From assembly GCA_020628375.1 (NCBI GenBank), contig JAHDFD010000003.1:124001-188000 (forward strand): DNA of 64,000 nt. Direction: 5' to 3'. The first letter of the stretch is position 1. Each line of letters starts with the position of its first letter. The stretch is from Chitinophagales bacterium. GTDB lineage: Bacteria; Bacteroidota; Bacteroidia; Chitinophagales; UBA2359. Positions 19,465 through 27,912 of this stretch are shown here, one piece after another. Below the pieces are notes generated by a model. It did not search any database. It was not told the origin of the DNA and saw only the letters and a list, made by a program, of their open reading frames with translations. The position numbers were made by a program, and so were the translations under genes.

Positions 19465-20942
19465 AAGCTAATATTTGCTTGATTTATTTCTCTAATTAAA
19501 GTAGCATCATTATTGAGCGATTTGAAAAGGCGTTTTTTGAAATTTCCATTTTTACCAATCAGGTTTTGGCACATTTTATCTATGGCAATCATTGATAAAA
19601 CGGTTTGAATAAAAGCCTCTATCAAATCATCTAATCCTAAACCCAGTTTATTGAAATCTCGTCTGTCCATCAGCATCAATCTATTGGTGTCGCTTCCCCA
19701 TTCGTTACTGCCTTTTTTTACCGAAAGGTTTGTACCCAACATTGCCCACGAATCTGCACCGTTTTCAAGTTGTTCGCTTAGTGGTTTTTCGGCTCTACGA
19801 GCATATACACACAAGGGTTTTATGCCTTCTTTGGTAGCACTTGCCATTACTCTTAAATCACTTACAAAAGTGTTTCCCTTTAAATTTGGAATTGTTCCAA
19901 CGTGATAAAACTTCCCTTTTTCGCTGGTAGAACTCCACGAATAGTTACCAATAAGGCTTTGAACAATAAAGCGTTGGTAAGAAAATTCTTGTTGCATAAA
20001 AGCATCGAGTTCTTGTTGGTTTACAACAGTAAAAACGCCTTGCCCTGCGTTGCTGTACGGAATTTTAATAACGGCTTGACCACCCATTTTTTTAACCCAA
20101 AGTGGTATTTCGGCTTTGCTCACGTCCCAAATTGTTTGAGGCATATTTATCGCCAACCCACTTTCGGCAATTTCGGCATTAAACAAATCATAGGCTTTGG
20201 CAGCAACCATTTTATTACGTCCACCAGCCAAACAAGCCACTATCGGGTTTAAAATTTTTGTTTTGGTTTTTATGGGTACTCTATTCCACGGTTGTTGGGT
20301 TACATATTTAAAGCAAGCTCTTATGTCGTGCCATTCGTTTTGATGAAATACTTTTAAGATGCCGTTTTCAAATTTTATGTGTTCATTGGTTTGGTTATTG
20401 AAATATTCAATCAATAATACTTCTTCATTAAAAACATCGGCAATTACTGAAGCATAACCAGAAGTTTCTACAAAATTTTTATCGTAAATTACGGCTAATT
20501 TTCCTTCAATTTTGTTACCACTACTTCTCGAATTTATGTAAGGCTTAAAGGTGTTTTCTACCAAAAGCCGGTAGCTTCCTTGTTCTTTGTTATCATCTAA
20601 TAATGGCATTGATTTTTGCCCTGAAGGACAAGAGTTATTTTCAATTACCACCATTTTTCTGTTCCCTTGTGCCGATGTTGAATTGATTAAATCAGCTCCG
20701 CACCACAAAAAGTAGCGACACTTATAACTTAATATTTCTTCTAAAAAAGACCTGCTTACTTTTGGGTGAAGGTGGCAATAACGGTTTATGATTCGCTGTT
20801 TATCTAAATTCAGAAAAAATGCGATCATTGGATGGATAGTAGCATTTAAGGCTTTCGGATACCAGTGGTTTTCGCTTTCAAACGAATTCGGGCTTATTGT
20901 CTGTATCATTTCAATCTCTGAATAATTAGTATGTAAATTCAT
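19461..20942 (-). CDS. Second ATP-grasp-type ligase
   Basis: 493 residues. The segment VIKIPYSNAGQGVFTV (about residues 289-304) and the following FIVQSLIGN look like the nucleotide-binding part of an ATP-grasp fold. An upstream conserved-looking IENNSCPSG recalls ligases with an extra N-terminal domain. The family is not one I can name exactly. The ATG at 20942 overlaps the sigma-factor gene by 17 bases, and an ATG at 20909 is an alternative start without overlap. Two different ATP-grasp enzymes in one operon suggest stepwise synthesis of an amide-linked product. Confidence 0.7.
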   Translation of the reverse strand: MNLHTNYSEIEMIQTISPNSFESENHWYPKALNATIHPMIAFFLNLDKQRIINRYCHLHPKVSRSFLEEILSYKCRYFLWCGADLINSTSAQGNRKMVVIENNSCPSGQKSMPLLDDNKEQGSYRLLVENTFKPYINSRSSGNKIEGKLAVIYDKNFVETSGYASVIADVFNEEVLLIEYFNNQTNEHIKFENGILKVFHQNEWHDIRACFKYVTQQPWNRVPIKTKTKILNPIVACLAGGRNKMVAAKAYDLFNAEIAESGLAINMPQTIWDVSKAEIPLWVKKMGGQAVIKIPYSNAGQGVFTVVNQQELDAFMQQEFSYQRFIVQSLIGNYSWSSTSEKGKFYHVGTIPNLKGNTFVSDLRVMASATKEGIKPLCVYARRAEKPLSEQLENGADSWAMLGTNLSVKKGSNEWGSDTNRLMLMDRRDFNKLGLGLDDLIEAFIQTVLSMIAIDKMCQNLIGKNGNFKKRLFKSLNNDATLIREINQANISL

Positions 20943-21510
20943 TGTTAATTTCAGATTTAGCTAGCATATAAACTTGTTCCTTAGCTCTTTTAATACGCAT
21001 TTTTAGTGCAGAATGCGATAGTTTTAATTCTATTGATAGCTCATCGTAAGATTTCTGTTCGATATACTTGGCAATCAGTAGTTCCTGATCAGCAGGCTTA
21101 ATTAATTTCATGTACTTTTCTAAAACGCCAAATAAAAACTCTTTATAATCTTTACCATTTTCGACAAGATTTAATCTTAGTTCTATATCTCCACTTTGAA
21201 CAGAGTTTTGTTTTAGTTTATTCAATCTAAAGTGGTTCAAACATAAATTATTGGCGATACTGAATAACCAAGATTTGAATGAAGTTTGTTTCTTTAAAGA
21301 GTTAACATATTTGTGTACCTTAAGAAAACATTCTTGTGTTATATCTTCAGCAGCAGTGGCTTCTTTCACTTTATGTAAAGCAAAAGCATACACCTCTCCA
21401 TAATACTTTTTGTACAAAGTACTGAAAGCGATCTGATCATTTGAATTCTTTTGATAATTCAATACTGCATTGGAAGTTTCTAAAATAGCGTAATTGGATA
21501 AAGCAGTCAT
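20926..21510 (-). CDS. ECF-type RNA polymerase sigma factor
   Basis: 194 residues from the ATG at 21510; the frame is open further to 21585 but that extension is basic, hydrophobic and unlike the family. Region 2 (DITQECFLKVHKYVN and SFKSWLFSIANNLCLNHFR) and region 4 (KSYDELSIELKLSHSALKMR) are clear. It heads the ATP-grasp/deacylase operon, with its stop inside the next gene. No anti-sigma factor is adjacent. Its control may come from the two-component pair encoded just upstream. Confidence 0.88.
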   Translation of the reverse strand: MTALSNYAILETSNAVLNYQKNSNDQIAFSTLYKKYYGEVYAFALHKVKEATAAEDITQECFLKVHKYVNSLKKQTSFKSWLFSIANNLCLNHFRLNKLKQNSVQSGDIELRLNLVENGKDYKEFLFGVLEKYMKLIKPADQELLIAKYIEQKSYDELSIELKLSHSALKMRIKRAKEQVYMLAKSEINNEFTY

Positions 21511-21654
21511 TTTGCAAAAAAATTTGATTAAATAATTAATGCAAATATGAATGCGCCTAAATAGGTAATTTAAGCGGAATTTCACTGATTTTTCAAAATG
21601 GTTATTTCGCTTAGTTCTACGTAAAATACTTAGTTTACCTACTAGGTAAAATGC

Positions 21655-22305
21655 CTAATCCAGATTAACGATTTTATTTTTTATAGCGTACTTAACAAGT
21701 CCAGTTGTATTTTTCACATCTAGCTTTTCGATAAGATTTCGCTTATGAGTTTCAACGGTGCGAATACTAATAAAAAGTTCGTTGGCAATTTCCTGATTAC
21801 TGAATTCATCAACAATCAATTTAAGCACTTCGGTTTCTCGTTTGGAGAGTGGGATATTTGACTTTTTCGTATTTTGCGGATGTTGTTTATTACGTAATCT
21901 ATCGAGCATTGCCTTGGCAACTTCCCCCCTGAAGTAATTCCCTCCATTGTAAATGGTGTTTATTGCTTCACATAATTCGTGGCTACCAGTATCTTTAAGT
22001 AAATAGCCTGATGCACCCGCTTCGATCATTTCTAGAATATAATTGGTTTCGTTGTGCATTGATAGTGCTATAATAGCAATATCAGAAAAATTATCTGTCA
22101 GCTCTTTTGTAATTTCGATACCATTTTCTTTACCTATAGTTATATCCATAAGAATAATATCGACCAAATACTGATTGAGCGCATTATACATTTCTTGTTT
22201 GTTACCTGACAAAGCAACGACTTCAATATTTTCTTGTTTTTCCAATAAGGTCGCGATCCCCTCTCTGAAAACTTTATGGTCATCGACTACAAGTACTTTA
22301 ATCAT
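21655..22305 (-). CDS. NarL/LuxR-type response regulator
   Basis: 216 residues. The receiver domain (1-120) has the acidic pocket in VVDDHKVF and the phosphoacceptor Asp in IILMDITIG. The C-terminal LuxR-type helix-turn-helix reads LSKRETEVLKLI and ISIRTVETHKRNL. Its start overlaps the stop of the sensor kinase gene by four bases, so the two are a cognate pair. The next gene downstream is the ECF sigma factor, about 145 bases further on. Confidence 0.93.
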   Translation of the reverse strand: MIKVLVVDDHKVFREGIATLLEKQENIEVVALSGNKQEMYNALNQYLVDIILMDITIGKENGIEITKELTDNFSDIAIIALSMHNETNYILEMIEAGASGYLLKDTGSHELCEAINTIYNGGNYFRGEVAKAMLDRLRNKQHPQNTKKSNIPLSKRETEVLKLIVDEFSNQEIANELFISIRTVETHKRNLIEKLDVKNTTGLVKYAIKNKIVNLD

Positions 22306-23276
22306 GTTTCATCAAAATTATATGGTAAAGGTATTTCAATGGTGGTTAGTAAGCCTTTATTTTCGGCAGTATCTATATGTATTGTTCCTTCCAAAATTTG
22401 CACTCGACTTCGTAAGTTTCTAAAACCAATACCTTTTCGTTTGTTGTTGGATAAAGTAGAAAAATCATTTATCCCAATTCCGTCATCTTCTACCGTTAAA
22501 AGTATGGTTTCTTCGTGTTCTATTAACTGCACAAAACAATTTCTAGCCTCAGAATGTCGTACTACGTTGTTAATCAACTCTTGAATAATACGATAAATAT
22601 TTAAAGAAGTCTGTTTTTCAAGTTCTAGAAAATGCCCTTTAGCATAAAAATTAAAACTACATTTTGCTTTATTATTGAGTTTTTCAACCAGTAATTCAAT
22701 AGCCTTTACTAAACCAAAATCCATTAAGGTTGCAGGTAAAAGATTATGTGAAATATTCCTGATCTCTGTTGATACATCTTCTAATATTTCTTTTACACTT
22801 AGCAAGTTTTCATTTTTTGTTTCGAGCATGAAAGTATCTAATTGTAAAATTGATGCTGATAATAATGGTCCAATTCCGTCATGTAACTCTTTAGCTATTT
22901 TTCTGCGTTCCATTTCCTGCGCACGTAATATTTTTTTCAATGACTCAAATTGGACTTTTTTCGTAACACTAATATCATCTAAAGTTATTATTACTGAGTT
23001 GTCAATATAAATACCCTTTGCTTTTATATACAGTTCATCAAGCTGAATCTCAGAAAAAACGAAACTTCCTTTTTTTTGATTTAACAATTTTTGAACTCCA
23101 ATTTTAATTTGTCTTGGTATCCAAAAGATTTCCAATATCTTCTGACCAATTAATGTTTCTTGTTCTCCATCGAATTCCAGATAAGAAAACCAACGGTCAT
23201 TCAAACACCTTACTTCTCCCTTACTATTGACTATACAAATACCAACAGGAAGACCTTTGATTATTGTTTGTTCCAT
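22302..23276 (-). CDS. PAS-domain sensor histidine kinase (HisKA_3 type)
   Basis: 324 residues without membrane segments, so cytoplasmic. A PAS domain occupies residues about 1-110. The dimerisation and phosphoacceptor segment RRKIAKELHDGIGPLL contains the conserved His. The ATPase domain shows the N box in ELINNVVRHSEA, DDGIGI, and KGIGFRNLRSRV. This is the NarX/DesK-like class that partners LuxR-type regulators, and such a regulator follows with a four-base overlap. It is divergent from the polyamine operon across only 68 bases. The signal is unknown. Confidence 0.92.
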   Translation of the reverse strand: MEQTIIKGLPVGICIVNSKGEVRCLNDRWFSYLEFDGEQETLIGQKILEIFWIPRQIKIGVQKLLNQKKGSFVFSEIQLDELYIKAKGIYIDNSVIITLDDISVTKKVQFESLKKILRAQEMERRKIAKELHDGIGPLLSASILQLDTFMLETKNENLLSVKEILEDVSTEIRNISHNLLPATLMDFGLVKAIELLVEKLNNKAKCSFNFYAKGHFLELEKQTSLNIYRIIQELINNVVRHSEARNCFVQLIEHEETILLTVEDDGIGINDFSTLSNNKRKGIGFRNLRSRVQILEGTIHIDTAENKGLLTTIEIPLPYNFDET

Positions 23277-23344
23277 AATTTTCTAAAATTAAATGTGACT
23301 ATCCAGAATACGTTTGTCTTGTGTAAAATTAAACTTATTTTCTC
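23277..23344. promoter_or_regulatory. Shared divergent promoter region
   Basis: The only 68 bases between the leftward kinase-regulator set and the rightward seven-gene set. Both promoters must lie here or reach into the coding ends. I see no confident match to the Bacteroidota -33/-7 consensus. Confidence 0.4.
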
Positions 23345-23803
23345 ATGAAAAAAACTGGAATTATGCTAAGTCTATTAATGTTTTTTAGTGCTTGTTTTGG
23401 TGGAAATAAAAATACCGATAAACAACAAATTTCATCAACACACAAAATGATCCATGAAGAAGATTTTGAAGAGGAAGATTTTGAGCTGAATGAAGAAGAC
23501 AACTACGATGAAGATGATATTGATGAGGAAGAGGATGAAGATTGGGGTGAAATAAATATAGATGATTATGAGGAAACGGATGAAGAGGATGAGGAAACGG
23601 ATGAAGAGGATGAGGAATACGATGAAGAGGAGGAAGAAGATGAGGAATATGATGAAGAGGATGATTGGGGAGATATAGATATGGATGACCTGGACGAAGA
23701 AGAATTATATTATCTGAAGAAATATGTTCTTAATACTCCAAAACAACAGAGAAAGTACAAACGATTTAAAACAAATGATTATGAAGACTCAGAAATTATC
23801 TAA
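23345..23803 (+). CDS. Extremely acidic lipoprotein
   Basis: 152 residues. A lipoprotein signal (LSLLMFFSAC) ends in a lipobox cysteine near residue 17. Residues 36-120 consist almost entirely of Asp and Glu in short degenerate repeats, including DEEDEET repeated twice; the DNA shows matching tandem repeats between about 23575 and 23665. The C terminus turns basic. A strongly polyanionic surface lipoprotein could bind cations such as calcium or polyamines. That is inference. First gene of a tightly packed operon; it overlaps the next gene by 23 bases. Confidence 0.7.
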   Translation: MKKTGIMLSLLMFFSACFGGNKNTDKQQISSTHKMIHEEDFEEEDFELNEEDNYDEDDIDEEEDEDWGEINIDDYEETDEEDEETDEEDEEYDEEEEEDEEYDEEDDWGDIDMDDLDEEELYYLKKYVLNTPKQQRKYKRFKTNDYEDSEII

Positions 23804-24179
23804 AAAGTTTCAGAATCGCTATAGTGATTCTGAACTGAATGAATTCAACGATTTGCTTTGTTTGAAATTGTCAATTTGTGAATCTAAGATCATTGAGCTC
23901 GAAAACTCATTGAAAGAATATACCGAGGATGGTGGTGTTGGCTATGGTGGTGATCTCATGGATGTTTCGAGCAGACAAGATGAGAAAGAAGTGCTTATAA
24001 ATCTTCTAAACCGACAAAAGATTTATAAATTTCAGTTACAAAATGCCTTATTCAGAATTCAAAATAAAACTTATGGCATTTGCGTAAACTCAGGAGAAAA
24101 AATTTCCAAAGACAGGCTACGTATAGTACCAACAACAACAAAACTTGTTCAAATAAAAAAGGAAAAATCTAAAAAATGA
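23781..24179 (+). CDS. DksA/TraR-like protein with degenerate zinc finger
   Basis: 132 residues from the ATG at 23781. An N-terminal coiled-coil region is followed by the TraR/DksA signature (YGICVNSGEKISKDRLRIVP). Only one of the four zinc-binding cysteines remains: the C-x-x-C is CVNS and the second pair is missing. Many Bacteroidota homologues have such losses. DksA-type proteins act in the secondary channel of RNA polymerase with ppGpp. It overlaps the lipoprotein gene by 23 bases and the MscS gene by four. Confidence 0.8.
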   Translation: MKTQKLSKKFQNRYSDSELNEFNDLLCLKLSICESKIIELENSLKEYTEDGGVGYGGDLMDVSSRQDEKEVLINLLNRQKIYKFQLQNALFRIQNKTYGICVNSGEKISKDRLRIVPTTTKLVQIKKEKSKK

Positions 24180-25057
24180 ACATCTTTCATTTTATATTTT
24201 CAAGAGCAGTTTTGTTGATTTTATGTTTATTTGTTAATTACTACTTAATGAATGACATTGAGATAGAATACCTAAAAGGGCTATCTCAAACACTTACTAA
24301 TTTGATGGTGATCCTTTTGCTGGTAAGTATCATTTTTCAAATAGTAATAAGTGGGTACAGGAGGAAAGTAAACCTCTTGTACCCTAAACAAGATAATATC
24401 GTTGCAGCTGTAAATAATATCTATAAAATAATTTTCATTATTGGTGTATTTGTAGCAGCTCTCTCACTTTTTAATATTAAACTAAGCACTGTTTTCACTT
24501 CAATAAGTATAGTCGCTGCTGCTATAGCAATCGTTACCAAAGAAGAACTGTCGGCGATACTGTGTGGTTTTATTATCACTTTTTCAAAGAATATAAGCAT
24601 AGGGGATTTTGTTAAAATTGGGACTTACAAAGGTCAGATCAAACAAATAAGTCTTACTAAAACCCATTTACTTACCTTGGAAGACGAACTGATTTTTATT
24701 CCTAATTATGAAGTACAGCATTCTGAAATAACTAATTATTCTAAGTATTCAAAGAGTAAAATTCATTTCCCATTACAATTTTCAGCTATACTACAACAAA
24801 GTAGTTTAAGGCAATTAGAAAAAGAAATCTTCCATAAACTGGAAAAAGAACTTCCATTAAAGATTAATACCGTTCAATTTCAATATAAAGAAATGAACGA
24901 TAACAAAGTAATGATTGACCTGATCTTTGAGATACATAAATTCAGATTAGATACTATTAAAAAAGCATATCAAATAGCGATAGGCGTAATTATCGATTTT
25001 ATTAATATTAATCAACTGATAATTGGAAATAACAATTATGAAGAACACCTATTTTAA
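24176..25057 (+). CDS. MscS-family mechanosensitive channel
   Basis: 293 residues. Three to four membrane segments (about 7-25, 37-60, 82-100, 108-130) are followed by the MscS pore and beta domain, with ISIGDFVKIGTYKGQIKQIS and IFIPNYEV. These channels open under membrane tension and release small solutes. It is translationally coupled to the DksA-like gene upstream (ATGA overlap) and overlaps the decarboxylase gene by 20 bases, an unusual partnership that suggests osmolyte or polyamine flux. Confidence 0.88.
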   Translation: MNIFHFIFSRAVLLILCLFVNYYLMNDIEIEYLKGLSQTLTNLMVILLLVSIIFQIVISGYRRKVNLLYPKQDNIVAAVNNIYKIIFIIGVFVAALSLFNIKLSTVFTSISIVAAAIAIVTKEELSAILCGFIITFSKNISIGDFVKIGTYKGQIKQISLTKTHLLTLEDELIFIPNYEVQHSEITNYSKYSKSKIHFPLQFSAILQQSSLRQLEKEIFHKLEKELPLKINTVQFQYKEMNDNKVMIDLIFEIHKFRLDTIKKAYQIAIGVIIDFININQLIIGNNNYEEHLF

Positions 25058-26456
25058 CCTGATCGATCAAACCTATTATTTTCCACAAGACGGTTTTGAT
25101 TTACAACACAAATTTTTAAAATTCAATGGAATATCTCTTAAGTTTCTAATAGAAAAGCATGGAACTCCACTCCGAATTATGTATTTACCCAAAATAGGGC
25201 AGCAAATTAAAAAAGCTAGGAACTTATTCAATCGAGCGATAAAAAAATTAAATTATAAAGGCAAATATCACTATTGTTATTGTACTAAATGCAATCATTT
25301 TGCACCAGTAGTAAAAACTGCTTTACAAGAAGGTGTAAACCTCGAAACTTCATCGGCTTACGATATTGATCTGATTTTTCAATTATTGAAAGAAAAGGAA
25401 ATTAAAAAATCAATCATCATTATTCACAACGGTTACAAAAGCCAAGAATATCTTGAAAAAATTATTAAACTAAATGAAATGGGATTCAAAAATTCCATAA
25501 ATATTTTAGATTCAAAAAGTGAACTGCAACGCCTTGAGCAACTGTTGCCGAAAAAGCTAAAAACGCCAATAAAAATTGGTATTAGAATGGCAATAGACGA
25601 AGAACCACAGTCGCAATATTATACCTCTCGTTTGGGGATTCGCCCTTCGGAAATTCCACAATTTTACACCAAAGAAATTAAGGGAAATGATAAACTCGAT
25701 TTAGCAATGGTTCACTTTTTTGTCGATTCGGGCATAAAAGATACGCTTTACTATTGGGGCGAATTTCAAAAGGCTTTGAAACTATACGCTAACCTAAAAC
25801 GAGAAGCTCCATCACTTCGAGCTATTAATCTGGGTGGTGGTTTTCCTATTAGAAACAACTTGGGTTTTGAATACGATTACGAATATATGATTAAAGAAAT
25901 TGTAAGTAATATTCAGGCACTTTGCGAAGAAGAAAAAATTGAACACCCTGATATATTTACCGAATTTGGCAAATATACCGTAGGCGAAAGTGGAGCAATT
26001 ATTTTCAAAGTTTTGGAACAGAAAAAACAAAACGATACCGAGCTTTGGTATTTGGTTGATAACAGTTTAATGAATACCATTCCTGATGCGTGGTCGATTT
26101 TAGAAAAATTTATTTTACTGCCCATCAATAAATGGGACAATGAATATACAAGAGCCAATATTGGCGGTATAAGTTGCGACCATTCCGATTATTATAATTC
26201 CGAAGAACTAAACCAGCAAGTAATGTTGCCAAGCTATGAAGATGCTGACCCAGAACCTTTGTACATCGGCTTTTTCCATACAGGAGCGTACCAAGATTCG
26301 ATAAGTGGTTACGGGGGCATAAAACACTGCTTGATTCCTTCGCCAAAATATGTGTTAATTGATACCGATGAAAAAGGCGATTTTGTTGATTCGGTTTATC
26401 GAGATCAACAAAATCCTGAAGAAATGCTCAAAATTTTAGGATACAAAATTGAATAA
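25038..26456 (+). CDS. speA: Arginine decarboxylase, Flavobacterium type
   Basis: 472 residues of the fold-III PLP decarboxylase family, closely resembling the short arginine decarboxylases of Flavobacteriia. The PLP lysine is probably in YCYCTKCNHF. A glycine loop (NLGGGFPI) and the segment YIGFFHTGAYQDSISGYGG near the end are typical. I chose the ATG at 25038; the TTG at 25023 lies upstream in the same frame. It should convert arginine to agmatine, the substrate of the agmatinase two genes on. Overlaps mscS by 20 bases. Confidence 0.88.
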   Translation: MKNTYFNLIDQTYYFPQDGFDLQHKFLKFNGISLKFLIEKHGTPLRIMYLPKIGQQIKKARNLFNRAIKKLNYKGKYHYCYCTKCNHFAPVVKTALQEGVNLETSSAYDIDLIFQLLKEKEIKKSIIIIHNGYKSQEYLEKIIKLNEMGFKNSINILDSKSELQRLEQLLPKKLKTPIKIGIRMAIDEEPQSQYYTSRLGIRPSEIPQFYTKEIKGNDKLDLAMVHFFVDSGIKDTLYYWGEFQKALKLYANLKREAPSLRAINLGGGFPIRNNLGFEYDYEYMIKEIVSNIQALCEEEKIEHPDIFTEFGKYTVGESGAIIFKVLEQKKQNDTELWYLVDNSLMNTIPDAWSILEKFILLPINKWDNEYTRANIGGISCDHSDYYNSEELNQQVMLPSYEDADPEPLYIGFFHTGAYQDSISGYGGIKHCLIPSPKYVLIDTDEKGDFVDSVYRDQQNPEEMLKILGYKIE

Positions 26457-26458
26457 TT

Positions 26459-27055
26459 ATGCTTCATCCTTCAACAACCTTAAAATTCATAAGCTCAGAA
26501 ATGGGCTTCGGTGTATTTGCTACCGAATTTATACCAAAAGGCACAATTACCTGGGTACAGGATAATTTCGATCAGGTAATTCCTAAAGTCGAATATAAAA
26601 AAATGGAACAAGCCTACAAAAGCATTTTAGAATACTATGGTTTCAGAAATAATTCTGGTGATTATATTCTTTGTTGGGACAATGGAAAATATATAAATCA
26701 CAGCTTCCATTCAAATTGCCTTTCAACGGCATACGATTTTGAAATCGCTGTCAGGGACATACAAATCGGTGAAGAACTGACCAATGATTATGGCTATCTG
26801 AATATTGAGCAATCTTTTGTACCCAGAGAAGAAAATAGTTCAAGAAAAGTCGTTTATCCAGATGATTTACTAAAATATTATCCACAATGGGATAGACAAA
26901 TCAAGGATGCTTTTCGCTATTTACACCAACTGAATCAACCTTTAGCCAAGTTTTTCACCGATGAAGAATGGACTTATGTAATAGCAAAATCAAAAAAACA
27001 TATTCCTATTGATTCTATTATCTGCAACTATTTTAAAGAAGAAGAAAATGATTAG
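26459..27055 (+). CDS. SET-domain protein
   Basis: 198 residues. The SET signatures are present in order: GFGVFATEFIPKGTITW (start of the fold), YINHSFHSNC (the NHS-type motif) and GEELTNDYGY (the catalytic tyrosine region). SET proteins are usually S-adenosylmethionine-dependent lysine methyltransferases. No post-SET cysteines follow. It is inserted between arginine decarboxylase and agmatinase, two bases after the former and overlapping the latter by eight. A role in modifying a polyamine or a protein partner is possible but unproven. Confidence 0.85.
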   Translation: MLHPSTTLKFISSEMGFGVFATEFIPKGTITWVQDNFDQVIPKVEYKKMEQAYKSILEYYGFRNNSGDYILCWDNGKYINHSFHSNCLSTAYDFEIAVRDIQIGEELTNDYGYLNIEQSFVPREENSSRKVVYPDDLLKYYPQWDRQIKDAFRYLHQLNQPLAKFFTDEEWTYVIAKSKKHIPIDSIICNYFKEEEND

Positions 27056-27911
27056 AAAAATGACCTTAAAAAACTTTGCAGGTATTGATCGCAAATTTTC
27101 TGAAAAAGAATCAGCTTCTATCATATTACAATCTTATGCTTATGACGGAACAAGCACTTGGGGTAAAGGAGCTGATAAAGGTTTTGACGCATTTTTAGAA
27201 GCTGCTGAAAACATGGAGCTTTATGATATTGAAACAGCTTCAGAAGTCTATAAAAAAGGTATTTATGTTTCTAGAGAATTGTACGACTTCGATAGCCCCG
27301 AAGAAATGTTTGCGGTAACTTATAATAAAACGAAAAAACTACTTCAATTAAACAAGTTCCTTACTTTTTTTGGCGGCGAACATTCTATAAGCATTGGAAT
27401 AATAAATGCCTTCAATGAATATTTTAAAGATCTGACAGTCTTACAATTAGATGCACATGCCGATTTAAGACCGTCTTATAATGGCAGTGCTTACAACCAC
27501 GCTTGTGCTATGCATCAGGCAAGTAAAGCAACAAATCTTATTCAAGTAGGGATAAGAAGTATGGATGTTTCAGAGCAAAAATATATAAACGAATTTCAAT
27601 GCTATTATGCTCATGAAATGCACAATACGAATGGCTGGATCAAGGAATCGATCAATCAAATGACTGACAATGTTTACATCACTTTAGATTTAGATGTTTT
27701 TGATCCTTCAATCATGCCTTCAACTGGAACTCCTGAACCTGATGGTTTAAATTTTCATACCGTTACAACCTATCTGAAAGAAGTATTTGCCAATAAAAAT
27801 GTGGTTGGTTTCGATATAGTGGAATTGGCTCCAATAAAGGGAATTAATGCTCCTGATTTCTTAGTGGCAAAATTGTATTACAAAATGTTATCCTATAAAT
27901 TCTTTAGTTAA
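27048..27911 (+). CDS. speB: Agmatinase / ureohydrolase family
   Basis: 287 residues from the ATG at 27048 (27060 is an alternative). The manganese-binding motifs of ureohydrolases are intact: GGEHSIS, LDAHADLRP, and ITLDLDVFDPSIMP; VGFDIVELAP follows. With the decarboxylase upstream it should turn agmatine into putrescine and urea. It overlaps the SET gene by eight bases and ends one base before the deoxyhypusine synthase-like gene. Confidence 0.9.
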   Translation: MIRKMTLKNFAGIDRKFSEKESASIILQSYAYDGTSTWGKGADKGFDAFLEAAENMELYDIETASEVYKKGIYVSRELYDFDSPEEMFAVTYNKTKKLLQLNKFLTFFGGEHSISIGIINAFNEYFKDLTVLQLDAHADLRPSYNGSAYNHACAMHQASKATNLIQVGIRSMDVSEQKYINEFQCYYAHEMHNTNGWIKESINQMTDNVYITLDLDVFDPSIMPSTGTPEPDGLNFHTVTTYLKEVFANKNVVGFDIVELAPIKGINAPDFLVAKLYYKMLSYKFFS

Positions 27912-27912
27912 A

